From Paramacrobiotus metropolitanus (lineage: Eukaryota > Tardigrada > Eutardigrada > Parachela > Macrobiotidae): a stretch of 64,000 nt of DNA. Positions 36,401 to 48,956 of this stretch are shown here, piece after piece. The stretch spans positions 62,001 through 126,000 of the forward strand of contig NW_026570309.1 in assembly GCF_019649055.1 (NCBI RefSeq), read 5' to 3'. The position numbers were made by a program, and so were the translations under genes. Every line of letters begins with the position of its first letter. The first letter of the stretch is position 1. Below the pieces are notes generated by a model. It had not been told where the DNA came from. It did no database searches and saw only the letters and a list, made by a program, of their open reading frames with translations.

Positions 36401-39400
36401 TACTAAAAGGGCAATAATATCACTAAATAAACCGAGCCTGAACACAGGAAGACGCAGCGCTAAAGAAAGCGACTGCAGCAGCAAAAAATTCTGTATCCGG
36501 TGGTAATGCGAGAGCCAGAATAAGAATTATTTGCCGGTTAAGCTCTTTCTATCGTAAAAAAACCGAGAAAGGCGTCCTTTTCATCGAACATTCATATTAT
36601 TTTGAACAACTGAGCCAGATTAACGCAGTAGAACGCATAAAGTACAACAGCGCAGTATGTACAAGCAGGCAGTTCGTGTTTCGATTCAACGTATGTAAAG
36701 TATATCATAAATAATTTACTAAACCTACGCACGGGTTCATTAATAATATGACAGTCCGTAAGCGACCGCAAAGCAGCACATCCTTGGAATTACCGTACTT
36801 ATTTTTAATAGTCATCGGCCAATATTCATCCGTGCTGGGCTTGTACTGTCCTATGCATAGTGTATGGATAAAACATATAAATTCTATACCTTATTCCGTC
36901 CGCTCTTTTGGGGGCGATTTTCACTGGGTACACATCACCAGTACGATCCGGATCAGCGGATGGTGCACCAGAAAATACCTAAACACCGTAATACTGTATC
37001 CAGTAACAGGAGAATTGTGTACAGGGCCGTTATACCTGCACTAAGTGTACTAACATGTAATCGTAAATTAATATGAAAAATCGTTAATTATTACATATAT
37101 ATAAACCATTAGTTATTTCTGCTGGGAATTAATGAGTTTCGAATAAATGTATTAACGATAACAGCACAAATAGTTAGTTGATTTCCCTGTAAATCTCAAA
37201 TTTGGTAAACTTATTTACTTAATTAGCTGTAGGGATATTGTTGATTTACCTACCCGCGGCTGACCCTCCGGTCCCAGGATGGTCGACCATTTCTTTTGGC
37301 TGGGATCGTGCAGGCGCACCGTGTACGCTTCCACCGCACCGGCATGGTGTTTCTGTCCGTTTCCGGTCACTTTCCATCCAGTCACCCTACGTGACGCGCC
37401 AAACTCGATCTGCAGCCAATAACCAGATACAGGCACATGCATGTTTTCAGCCAAAGTAAAGCGAAACAGAAAGATCAAATTAATGGTTGTATCGTCTAAA
37501 GCGCTACAATTGTTTTGGTGTCGTACTGCACCTAGAAATCTGTGCGGATCAGTTATTGTGTCGATTTGTGAAATAAAATACAATGTTTAACGATAAAAAT
37601 TAATATTTATTAAAAATTTAAAAAAATTATTTTAGTTTTAATTATTCACACCTAAAGATAAAAAAAGCTATACATATTTTGAAACTATACGTGCAAATAG
37701 TATTCAAGTACCTGCAAATAATAATCATCTCCTGGACCGGTAAATCCGTTTTTGCCTTGAAAGACGAAGGGATCATTGGAATTCCAGTTGGCTGTGGCCG
37801 CTACTGCCGGCTTGGTTAACGGGCTGCTGAACGCACTGCTAGGAAGAGTGTGAACGAAATACTCGGCTTCGCCGCCGCAATCTTCGTTATAAGCGCCCTC
37901 TTCTTCCATTTCTTCGCTTTCACCATGCACCGAAGTGCCGCGTATATTATCTACATGAAGTACAAAATCCTCAGAAATTCACGCAACATTACGTATCTAT
38001 TGAAATAACAGTATTTACTAGGGTGTACTGTGCACCGTAATCCCCCCTGCAGCCACATCAATCAGAAAGAAAGTCAGAAAAATTGCAAAAAAACTGAAAT
38101 ATCGCGAATTGTCAACTGCTGATTAATTCAGCTGCAATTCCTGGACTTCGTTACCCTGCGTGCCTATTACGTAATGTAAAGATAGAAGTGTAGTAATGCG
38201 TTAAACTGTGTTTTATTATCGCACCTGAATAATGCCGGCCGAATTTGTCCGGCTTGGGATGATCCGCTGACCCGCTCCAGTGATGCCTCGCTTCTTCTGC
38301 AGAAAGTAAAGTCTCATCAGTCGCGATGAGTAATACAATAAAATTCAGTAAGATTACAGTAAAAAATTAATTCTATCAGTAAATTAAATATCGCAAAGCC
38401 GCTTGCGAAATACGGCGGATCCCCATGCAAGGGCCATTTTACTACGTCGCATCCGCTGCAATTTTGAATGCTGTAGAAAAGGATTTGGTAAAATTAATAC
38501 AAGAGAAATCAAATCTCTGATAATACAGTTGTACTGTGCGTACAAGAGTTATTGAATTTTAAGGAATTCATGAGCCATCATTAAAACCGAAATCGATCCC
38601 CTCAATATAATTCATAGTCGGACGTTGTGGATGGCGTTTAAAGATTAACAGCAATGATTTTGAAAAACAAGCATTTCATTTGTTATTTGTTAATTTTAGT
38701 AAATCTGTTCAAGCGTGTGGTATATTAGCAAATAAAAAAACAAAAATAAGCTATTAGAATTGACAAAAACTTGAAAAAAGTAAAATTTTCAAAAACTGCA
38801 AGCCTCATACCGCGGGTGACGGTGGGGAATTTCTGCGGTTTCCGTTTGACATGACCGACAAAGCGCGGCGACTCATCCTCGCCATCTTCTCCGCCTTCCT
38901 CGGCGGAAGTTTCGTGGATAGTGGTTTTGACAATTTTGCGGGTCTTAACGTTTCCACTCCGACTTCTATCACTTCCGGTTTGGCTGGAACCGGATATTTG
39001 TACACTGGCAGCGTGCTCGTCGCGCATTTGCTGGAACCACCATTTTGGCACTTCTATAAATCAAAAATATTTCGTTAATTATTATTACAAAATGAATACA
39101 CAAAAACAGCGACGATAGTTACTGAAACTCAGAAATGCGTTTGACAAAAAACATAATCACTGCTCAAATTTCTTTTCATCAGTTTACGAATTGATACTTG
39201 TTGCATTCTGCATGCATGTGACCTTTTTTACCTGGTGCTGTTTGTCAAGTATTCTAACATACATAATGTAAAAGCTGTATATAGAAGAGCACGAACGCGT
39301 AGTATTTATAAAAAAACTAATAAAACATAAGTAGAAAAGTAAGTATTGTAGTAAAATCAGAGAAAAATAATTCTGTTTACCGTACTCGAGAGCGGGTATG

Positions 39401-39726
39401 GAATGATCGCCCAGCTTCAGTTTGATCTGCAGCGTCACCTTCTCCGGAGGCTGCACAGGGAGATCGGCATCGACAAAATCATCATTATGCATATCACTGA
39501 CATCATCCTGAATATTCACGGAATCCGCATACTGGCGATTCCGCAGCTGGTACATGGTTGGTCTGCCGACGGAACGTTTCCGGCTGGCTTCCAGGGGATG
39601 TGCGGGACGAAAGAGATGAATAGCGGGGAGGCGATGATCAAAAGGGAGCAGTGTCTCAGTGCAGCATAGTAACAGCATGACATTCAGCCAGGCGAAAAGG
39701 TCACACGCGCGCATACTGGTGAACAC
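33444..39726 (-). CDS. Secreted F5/8 type C (discoidin-like) domain protein
   Basis: Nine exons fit one phase on the minus strand: 39726-39381, 39053-38811, 38296-38225, 37950-37712, 37409-37254, 36070-35698, 34798-34491, 34374-34219 and 33713-33444, giving 720 aa. The first Met leads a hydrophobic signal peptide (LFAWLNVMLLLCC), followed by RKRS near residue 50, a possible furin-type site. Residues about 255-370 (YYLQIEFGASRRVTGWKV, TVRLHDPSQKKWSTILG) and about 590-720 (LALEVDFGRTRPIQQLLFK, YLQFYDPDTHVWQWV, RKLRIYPELWIN, ending GVIACG) resemble F5/8C domains, which bind carbohydrate or phospholipid outside the cell. The link between them is charged and low complexity (a Glu run after STVT). 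The first domain lacks a clear closing RIYP..W strand. No named orthologue is recognised; the partner is unknown. It is the intact parent of the copies at 25380-32570. Confidence 0.75.
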
Positions 39727-41225
39727 ATGGGGAGGGCGGGGGAAAGGTCATTGCTGGAGGTTAAAAAGGTCATCGAGGTGTGGCCACTGTGTCCGTGGAA
39801 TTGTCCATAGTTCATTATTTGGGATTCATTAAGTAGTCTATCAGCCAGATAAAGGCTGAGTTCTTTACTGGGTTGCTACACAACAGTTAATGGGAAATAA
39901 CTGTAATCCTGCCTGTATTAATTTGTTTGAAAAGTACTCTACTGTACTGATCTTCTGCATCATTATAGGAACGCCTCGTATTCTGTGCGTATTGTATGTG
40001 TACACACTGTGCAGTGATATTCAGTTTCTTATCAGCCATAAACGCAGACGCCAATATAGTGATTTTTTTCCATAATTTGACAAATTTTGAATGCTTACGT
40101 GTAACAATCCGAAAGGACAGCAACTGCTACTGCCACTCTCCACAGCTTCTTACCAAAAATCGGTGTTATCTACACAAATACCAAAACTCTTCACAAATGC
40201 ATAAATTTCGGGGGAAAACACCAGAAATTGCTTGAAAATTCGTTTAAAAGACATTGGTGCAGAGCAATGACTAGGATCTAAATAAAGGCTGCCGTGGTTC
40301 CTGATTAATCTCGTCACCATACACGTCAAAAACATTTTTATTATTTTACTTTAAGAACAGCAGGTTAAGGAAAATATGCAGAGCACTTCTCGATTCTGAT
40401 AGTCCTATATAGTCCGAGCTAGTGTACATAAGACCTTTCATTATTTTGCACCTGGCCCATGCAGCGGTAGTGGCACAGTTACCGACATGCTCTGAAGAGT
40501 CAAGACCGCGTTACTGACGAAACCAAAAGACAGTGGATATAGCATTTCAGGGAAACTGAGAAAGCTCATGGTCAGCTCGAAAAGAAGAGGCAAGGCCTTC
40601 CGAATTGTGGCAGGTCGTAAACACTTACAGAGTACAGTGCCAGATTGTATTGTTCTCCTGCCGAATGTTGGAACAAAGTCGTTCCCCTTCCAGTGAATCG
40701 CTGTGCCTTAGAGCGAAACCACACTGGCGAGCGGCTCTTTTTGCAAATCCCGTCTGTACCGGTACCCGCTCAGACCACTGGCTAGAGTGTTCTTCAGGTG
40801 ACAGGGCAGTCCAAAGTCTTCTGGCTTTGGGCAGTCTCGTCGGCCTGGCTACAGAACAGGTAATAAAACAATTCAGCTGGCTGCCGGCCACCCACCTCAA
40901 CCAGGTGCGATTTGGCTCTGACTCTGTGATCTACCCAACTAGTACAGATACTGACTGCATTATTTCGAGATACACAAACTCTGTCTACCGGCTATTCTGC
41001 AATCTGCACGATATCCTGCTTACCTGCAAATGCTCGCACTGTGCGAAGGCCTTCGCACTTGAAGTGTGGCCGTAGCAAAAGTCTTCATAACATTTTACCA
41101 ACGTGAGGCAGGTTGTCAGTTGTCACGGCTCTCCTTCATATCACTACGGTTGACCGAAACCGTTAGGGCGTACATGGGCATTCCACTCAAAATACTCAGT
41201 AATATTATTATTTTGTCATACATCT
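39727..41225. other. Non-coding region upstream of the F5/8C-domain gene
   Basis: No supported gene. A 156-codon frame at 40605-41075 and an overlapping antisense frame at 40625-40900 have no recognisable domain and no clean exon structure. The promoter of the minus-strand F5/8C gene should lie just right of 39726, where the sequence is GC-mixed, but no motif can be assigned. Confidence 0.4.
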
Positions 41226-41940
41226 TACCAGGGCTCGGTCACCACTCCCCCCCTCGGAAAAATCTCATTTTTTGTTTGAAGACACAATAGGTATGGGGAA
41301 CACTTACAAAAATACTTTCATCGGCAATGGTCCAGTGGGCGCGGCCAAACACGAATTTAATGGTTGACATTATGGCATGTATCGCCATTGCCGTATTGCT
41401 GTACATAATTATGGTGTTACAGATTACACTGATAAATTTACTTTTCGAGTTCTGTGGCATCTATCACCACTGTAGCTTTACTCCCTGATTTGATTTTGCT
41501 TCCTAATTCACTGTTTTGAAAAATTCAAAATTGTTAGAGAACTCGCCAATGGCTGCTGTACTTAAACCCGAACAGACCGTGTGCTGCAAGTCCATGCCTT
41601 TTAGAGCTTGATACGTGGCGTGATTCTTTAAAATGTTACGTCATTTCAAAACAGTGGATTAGGAAGCAAAATCAAATCAGGGAGTAAAGCTACAGTGGTG
41701 ATGGATGCCACAGAACTCGAAAAATAAATTTATCAGTGTAATCTGTAACACCATAATTATGTACAGCAATACGGCAATGGCGATACATGCCATAATGTCA
41801 ACCATTAAATTCGTGTTTGGCCGCGCCCACTGGACCATTGCCGATGAAAGTATTTTTTTAAGTGTTCCCCATACCTATTGTGTCTTCAAACAAAAGATGA
41901 GATTTTTCCGAGGGGGGAGGTGGTGACCGAGACCGGGTTA
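41226..41940. repeat. Near-perfect inverted repeat (about 0.3 kb arms, 0.12 kb spacer)
   Basis: Arms about 41226-41523 and 41645-41940 are reverse complements with only a few differences. Each encodes almost the same 73-codon frame (start MPQNSK, with YSNTAMAIHAIMS and FGRAHWTIADES). Near identity implies a recent event or ongoing gene conversion. The arms differ at splice-relevant bases: the left has GTAAGT where the right has TTAAGT, and the right has CAAAAG where the left has CAAAAA. Confidence 0.85.
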
Positions 41941-42082
41941 GTAGCAGCCTTGGTAGCCGTTATCATTATTGTAGTGGCCATGTTTCCGGTTGGCCGACGT
42001 TGCACTTCAGCGAACTTCAGCAATCGTAAGTACATATTTCGGTAGTCACCACTTAACATGGCGCCGTTTTCCCAATCGCAAG

Positions 42083-43664
42083 AAGGAACCGGCCAGCTGG
42101 CAAAGTATGTACGAATTCTGCAAGCCAGCGTACGAACCCGGCCGAAAAGCCATGATCTGCACTCCATGTTTTGAGGGATTCGCGTTTCGCCATCCGGGGC
42201 ATGATGAGGATAGTGGCAGCCCATCCACCAACACGTACCGGGAACCTTCTCCCACCGCCATCTCAATACACCAACCGCCAGCGCTGGTGACTTGTCAGAA
42301 AGGTAAACCACAACATGAAATAACACCGCGTTATGCACGTTACAATTATTGCAGTGCTTTTTTATACTGATGATTTTTTTTATCAGACGCTGTATTACTT
42401 ATATTACCTCACAACCGATAATTACGATTTTTACTGGAGTTTTATATTTTTCTCTACCGAAGTGTTAGAAATTTGTCTTCGGTGCTACATTACCTCAGTA
42501 TTTAATAATCACTGCCATAAAGAAACTCGATCATGTTTTTTTTAAATCTTCGGGCTCTTCATCGTACCAGTTATACGAGTTATCGTACCAGTTATACTCG
42601 TATATTATTTCATAAATGTCTGGTCGTTGCACTTATATTTTAAGCTTAATTTCTGCATTCCGATCGAGAGCTGCAGTGATTGTGTATGCGGGACGAGACC
42701 ATCATAAAAGCATTTAATACATTGATAACAGTAACCTTTACACGAGGATATTTAAAGACATTGAAAAATAATGAAATACCGTATCTAAAATTCATTAAAG
42801 TAAAATTTTGTGTCTGTTAGCGACATTATTACTGTAATTAATTAAAAATTATTTGCGACATTATTCAGATTCCGAGCTGTACAAAGATTTCGATGACCTG
42901 GTGCGCGACATCGGCAACGTGAGCACCACTTTTTCCCGTCTCATGATGCCCATCCAGAACAACGACCGCTACTGTGTATTTTATCGCAGTCGCTCGGATA
43001 CACAATCCCCTTCCGACGCCTTCGAGCGCTGCGTCTACTTCCGCAACACACTGGAGCCGTGCGTCGAGTCATTCAGCCGGCGCCGAGTACAACAACCGGG
43101 ATTGCCGGCCTCCGATGTGGAAGGGCGCGCGCAACTGGAAGCCCTGCTGGCGGGTGTGGACAGGCTTGTCCGCTGCCCGGGACTCGATGCCGCGTCCACA
43201 CATGCTCTGCTGCCGTCGGATGCGGTCTACCAGGATGAATCATCCATGCCGTACACCTTGCGCGTACAGAATTGTGAACTGCTGTACCAACCGATAACCG
43301 GAAGCCGTCTACGGTAAAATTGCATAAACTGGTATACGAACTGTTTGTCGTTCGCCTTCGTAATAATAATTATTTTAATGAATTTGCAATTTTTTTAAAA
43401 AATCACTTGTTATTCTTGTTCACAGCTGATGTAATTACGTTAAAACTGTAATGTTGCTTTTATACAGATACGAGTACATCTTTACTTACAGATGCATGCA
43501 GTATTTGTATCACTTTACAGATACATCTACTAATTTATTTAATTTGCAGATGTGCCGGGTGTTCTGCACTGCAAGCGAAACTTGCCCGTCGAAAAAAACG
43601 CCCATCCCAAAACGAATCGGAACTAGAAGGAGCTGCTGACTTCAAGCGCACCCATTTCGTATAA
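42083..43664 (+). CDS. Unrecognised Cys-containing protein, 3' exons (5' end unresolved)
   Basis: Three exons join in phase: 42083-42302, 42869-43313 and 43550-43664 (stop TAA at 43662-43664), about 259 residues. The first has four Cys in a short span (EFCKPAYEP...MICTPCFEGF). The second carries DSELYKDFDDLVRDI and scattered Cys (RYCVFY, RCVYF, EPCVE, RCPGL). The last has CAGC and a basic patch (ARRKKRP). Upstream, 41923-42025 is open in another frame and encodes a strongly hydrophobic helix (LVAALVAVIIIVVAMF), and the palindrome arm at 41705-41849 encodes a second hydrophobic stretch; either could be a 5' exon, but the phases do not join cleanly. I recognise no family. A membrane-anchored extracellular protein is a guess. 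Confidence 0.5.
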
Positions 43665-44143
43665 ATAGTGGTCGTATAAGTTTTTTTCATCAAAGTAACG
43701 CTGCGAAAATCGATCGCAAACATCATGGAATTCCATCGAAATCATGCCGACTCTATGTTTTATTAAGTTCTCACCAAATCTCTAATAAAGCCAAAAAAAT
43801 AGGTATAACCAATGTTCATAAATCGCTTTTCGAGTGGTAGCACAATTCTGTTAACCATTTAAGTACAGATAAAACTCGCAATCATTACAGAGTGTCCATT
43901 AAAAACCAGGGAAAAATCCTGTGTGACGGTGTTAATGACGACGTTCGTCAGAGAATATCAGAATAATATAAAACTGGATAAACCATTATATTAAGTAATA
44001 AAATAACGGAATAACACCTTTTATATTGACAAGGACAAATAAACACCTAACCTCCACGAGTACACATCAATCATCAGCACACTCAGATCAAAAGAAAACG
44101 CCTCCACTGTCGGCCACCGCCACCTCCCGGGGCGCGCGCCTCT
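43665..44143. other. Short convergent intergenic region
   Basis: This 0.48 kb stretch separates two genes that converge tail-to-tail. AATAAA at 43784-43789 may end the plus-strand gene. Nothing else is recognisable. Confidence 0.4.
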
Positions 44144-45524
44144 TCACAGATCCCACTCCTGGCGACACATGGGACAAGTCTGCTTCTGCTGCTGCTGCGA
44201 CTGCAGCCACTTCTGGATGCAGTGCACGTGGAAGGTGTGCGTGCACTTGCCGCTGACGATGGGGCAGTCCTCACCGGGGAAACGGCAGTCACTGCAGCAG
44301 CCGGCGAAGGGCGACCGGCAGATGCCGCAGTCGTCCTCGTCCGTGCCCTTCCAGCGCCAGTTCACCACGGCGTGCCACTCGTGGATCACCACCTTCATCC
44401 GCGGCAGACGCTTTCCCTGGGCGTTGTAGACGTCTACGACAAGAACGGGCAGTTACCGTAAATGTTCTGTCGTTGAACAATTTAAAACAGACGAAACCAA
44501 TACGCAAAGAGAACTCTTTCTTAAAAGCAGACTAACAAGAGGTAGTAAAAATAGCAAACTATAATTAGAAACAATAATAACTGATAGTAATAATTAACGA
44601 TAGTTAAAGTATTCAAAATGCTTGAAACTTCCTCACAGTGATAACAACAATTTTCCAAAAAAAGCCTCTTATTCAAAGATAAATACATTTATTTTTATTT
44701 TTCGCGGGAAATTTCGGGGCGCATAGAAGTTAATTAAAATAATAATGAAAAATAGTATTATCAATTATTACGATCTCAATTTTGTTCCAAAATCTTATTA
44801 CTACAATCGTATTATTTTAATCTATACTAGTACATTATAATACTATCGAGAAGATAAGGCAAAATTGAAAAGAGTCAAAAACTGGGCTTCAGTGCTTCAC
44901 CACTGATGTATTAAGTAACTGCGAATCTTGTTACAATGTTGCAACATTAGAAGTCTCTTTAGTCTTTCCGAATAAAATTATACAGCTGTTCATGATCATG
45001 TTATGATTTGAATGAATAATTTATTTTATCCAGATTTTACGACAACAGATTTCGCAAGTAAAACAATAAAAACATACAATAATCCGTTTTGGAACTTACT
45101 GTGTAACTAATCGTAAGTAACTTACATAACTTCGAGCAGTTTTTATGCAGTATGGAACTTCTCGCTACGTTGTTAATGGTTTACCCTGCCAGTTTCTTGG
45201 TTACTTAGAATATTCTACGCCCTGAATCATCAAAAAGGGAATGACGCTTTGTCGCTTTCCAGTTCGTGTAAATAACTAGCAAGCAGTACACAGCCCCGTT
45301 GCTCTTGTACCTTTAGGCGCTTCTTCAACAATCTCCATAGGCTGGTTCTCCACTTCAGCTGCAGAATAGGGCAGGATTTCGGGACTGGGCTGGTGGTGGG
45401 GATAGGAGGAGGTGGAGGGGCTCTCGCTGAGATCAGCCGATGTGGGGAGATTATCCGATTTGCTCCGTTTAGCAGCAGCTTCCCGTTCCATCGCCGCGGT
45501 GCGCGAACGAGTCATGCGCTTCAT
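44144..45524 (-). CDS. ANAPC11: Anaphase-promoting complex RING subunit APC11, with a possible N-terminal extension
   Basis: APC11 is the RING-H2 subunit of the APC/C ubiquitin ligase that recruits the E2 and drives exit from mitosis. From the Met at 44398 the product is exactly 84 residues, like human APC11. It has all zinc ligands in order: CGIC, CCSDC, the C/H cluster CTHTFHVHCIQKW, and CPMCRQEWDL at the C-terminus. The start MKVVIHEWHAVVNWRW parallels the human beta-strand that binds APC2. The same frame is open upstream to an acceptor at 44434-44435 and joins in phase to an exon 45524-45311 (starting MKRMTRSRTAAMEREAAAKR) with a GT donor, giving a 167-residue protein with an 83-residue basic and Ser/Pro-rich extension. 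The core is certain; the extension is inferred from splice signals and could instead be a separate gene or an alternative first exon. Confidence 0.85.
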
Positions 45525-48500
45525 TTTCCAACGCGATCCACGAAAATTACATAAAGTATCAGGGTATCGGGTCCACGTAGCACGAGACTAAACCAGCTGA
45601 TGTTCCTGTGAATGTCAAATAAATCTTCGACGTACAGTTTCTCTAAAATTGTAGCACAACTTCACAAGAGACAAAGTCAAAGTGGCCAACAGTTGTGAAA
45701 AAATTTCCAGGATAAATATTTTAACTTTTAAAATAGCACGAAATGAAAAATGAAAAACTACGGCAACGGTGGAAAAGCTCATGGTGAGCTAAATTCGAAG
45801 TGACTGCCAGACGGCAGGAGATGTCGTTGTGGACGTCGGACAGTAGTACGTATTTAACAATACCAGTATGTATTTAATAATAACTTTTTTACATTTTGCT
45901 GCCTTTTTGCTTTGATTTATTTATCGGAACATCCAGCCAATTTCTTAGAGATAAAAATTAAAATGGATTTAAATAATTACCGTAAAACAGTTGCAATCTT
46001 GTACGAATTTTCTCAATGCTAAGCAGCAACGAAAAAGTATTACATTAGCAAAACCATAACAAATTTTAATATTAATGAATATTAATTATAATAATTAATA
46101 TTAATAACAATTTAAAAATGCTTTACAGTAAATAATAAATTAGTTGGATGCTTGCTTTTGTTACCCAGGTGCTTATGATGGGGCCCCTGCCTTGGCGGGT
46201 GCGATAAGTGCATCAATATCTTCAGCTGGGCACAGACGAATTGCACCGCACTGAGGCATCAGCTGCGCTGCACTTGCCTAATCGCTAGTGCACTTCTACT
46301 GTGTCACGAGCCTTTCTGATTTAAACAGCTTGTATTCAAGGACTTTATTTTTCGGCTGAACAGTTTTTGAATTTTAAGTCATAAAAAAACGAACGTTTAC
46401 ACATTTCGACATTCATACATCTAGATAGTAGGCTCATAAGACGTTTTACGTTAACGCAAAGAATTTCGATTAAAAGCTTGAAAATAATGTAAAAGCTATT
46501 TGACATAGATCGTTTTACATTCAGATTTTTTAATAAGATTTAAAAAGTTAAACATTTGAAGATAATTGCTATCCTGACACATCCCAATTTTCGAAGCAGC
46601 CGTTAATACATTATCTACCCAAAGCACCTAACAAAATAAAAGAACTTTTGTGAAAAATTAACGGTAAATTTAAAAATAGTAAGTCACGCAGATCAGAAAA
46701 AAGACCACATTTAAACATACTGTACTGACACCCCTGCACTCGGAGAAAGTTTTGCTGTGCAGCCACGCGTACGTTGTACGACTCTGCGTTCACATACACG
46801 GCTTGCAACTGCATGCAGACTGCTATTATTGGCTGAACGCAATCGGCTTTAAATCCACCTGTCTACAGTACCGTGCTGCTCATACTGTACAAAATTTCCC
46901 CAAGTGCAGGGTGTCAGTACAGTAACAGTAGGTACCGTAAACTAGCCGCAATACGTACAGAACGATATTATAGATGTTAGCAATTTACCAAGCATAATGC
47001 ATTTAAATGCTCAAAAACTATTGACCGTATTTTTCTCCGAATCTCGTCAATATCGTAATGCCGGAAGGTTAAGGAGTTATTTCTCTAATAATCTTAGTTT
47101 TCTATTGCTAATAGGAAAACTTCAAGAGATCTTCCAACCATGTCGTAAAAATCTGCGAGACAGTCAATCGAACAGTCAGCAATATGCAAACCAAAACGCA
47201 AATGGATCTATTAACAGCTTATATATAATATGTAGCTCTTGCGATACCCAATAGTCCCCATACAACTCGGTTTACACCCGCAATGGTTTCGAAACACAAA
47301 TAAAAGAAGGTTCCATCTGTATGAATTAAATGAGGTGAGTAAAGCGCGATTTGTCGCTGTAACTTTCCGATTTTTTTTATTAACTGAGGCTACAGCCTAA
47401 GTTTTCTGACTTCCGTTCCCTTCATTCACAAAACCTCTCTCCCAACTGATTCTATCTCAGAGTACAAGCGAAATAAGAAAGAATTATTTGGTATGCATTC
47501 CTTGATATCAAGACACAATTATTGATTTAGGCTGTAGCCTAAGTTGCTATTTTATTGTTTTCCAAAACATTCTTTTGAATTTAGGTTGCAGCCTATTTTA
47601 TTGCGGTATACTACAAGCTTTCCCCTTTCTGTGTCAATAGAAGCTGCGACTTATTTTCTTCCGCATATGTAATTTTCAACGGTGAGACTACCTTTAAGCT
47701 GATGTAAGATACCCTTTGTGATTCAAAGTACTTCTTTCTTCGGCTTTATCGAAAACTGTTGCCATTTTTTAATTGTTTCTTTTATCGCTTCTTGTTTTTA
47801 ACGAAATACCGGTACAATAGTTTTGTTGTTCTTTAGTAATGAATGCTGCATGTTAAAAAACATGCTAAAATTATATCCTAAAAAACTATGTCATCTGCTT
47901 GTCTTTTCATTTTGCATGTTATTGGGACTTATAATAAATTAAAATTCGGTCCTTAGTGAGCTCAACGTTAGACACTAAATTACAAGACAAAACTGCAAAC
48001 ATTTGAGCATGTTATGGTTTGCTATATGGTAATACTGATTTTCATCAGTGCGTAAATGCTGAAAATTGACAGCACTGTGGACAACTATATTAGAAGACAA
48101 AATTAACAGGACGTCGTTGCAAACAGCAGTCGTAGATATTGGTTTGTGTGGTCAAGTCACCGGAAGTTGCTTTTTTTACTGCTTTTCTTAATGTCATGGA
48201 TTTAATCGCTTTCATACACGGCTGGTAACTTATGAAGGCAAACTATATGTATTTAAATATTTTGCGACTATGCCTTTTACGGTAACAATCGTGTAAAAGA
48301 AATAGGTTTTCTGAAATTGGAGGCATAAAAATTCTCTGGCAACTTAAGTGAGTCTTTTGAAGCCATTAAAACAAGTGGTTTACCAAAGTAGCAATCACTG
48401 GGGACATGACCTGCATCTTGCATTACGCATTTTTTCAAATTACAACCAAGTCCAAGTCCAAGTTGCCCAACAAAACGATTTAGAAAGATCTGCGTATTTT

Positions 48501-48948
48501 TTTGTAAACAGTGTTACAAGGGGTGATTTTTGAAGGTCTCAAAGTTATAAAGCGTGCAGCAGCGTGAGGAAATATAGTGTATATGACTTGCACTGGCGGC
48601 AAGGATGCGCTCTAGTGGGAAAGTGCGCTGTGCAAATGCATTTCTGCAATGCCCGCCTGATGGTTAAGACCCGCCTCATCGCACCCGCCAAGGCGGGTGC
48701 CCGCCATAAGCACCTGGCCTGCTTGTTAGAGGCACGACAGCCTGCGTGATAGATACGCCACTTTGCGTATGCGTATCACTGCACACATGCTGATTCGCCC
48801 TCTCTTGTACGTACGTGAGTGGCTGCACTGCACTCTCCGCCTAGCGGATACACCGCGGGCGCACTCACTGAGCATACTTGCTCTCTCGCTCCTCTCTCTC
48901 GCTGTATGACTCAGCGCATATACGCTCGCGTTGGATACGAGTCCAGTC
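45525..48948. other. Long non-coding region with dispersed repeats
   Basis: No supported gene in about 3.4 kb. Imperfect inverted copies of a GC-rich sequence (core GCCTTGGCGGGTGCGAT with CAGGTGCTTATG at the outer end) lie at 46166-46208 and 48675-48716 and may mark the ends of an old 2.55 kb DNA element, but no target duplication or transposase was found. Three palindromic AGGCTxxAGCCT motifs lie at about 47385-47600. The rest is AT-rich. 48750-48948 is GC/CT-richer and borders the hAT element. Confidence 0.45.
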
Positions 48949-48956
48949 TGCGCACT

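Noticed and set aside
40605-41075. 156-codon plus-strand frame
   Set aside because: No domain, no convincing splice partners, and antisense frames of similar quality.
46166-48716. A complete 2.55 kb DNA transposon
   Set aside because: Only imperfect inverted ends; no matching target duplication and no transposase fragment, so kept as a repeat note only.
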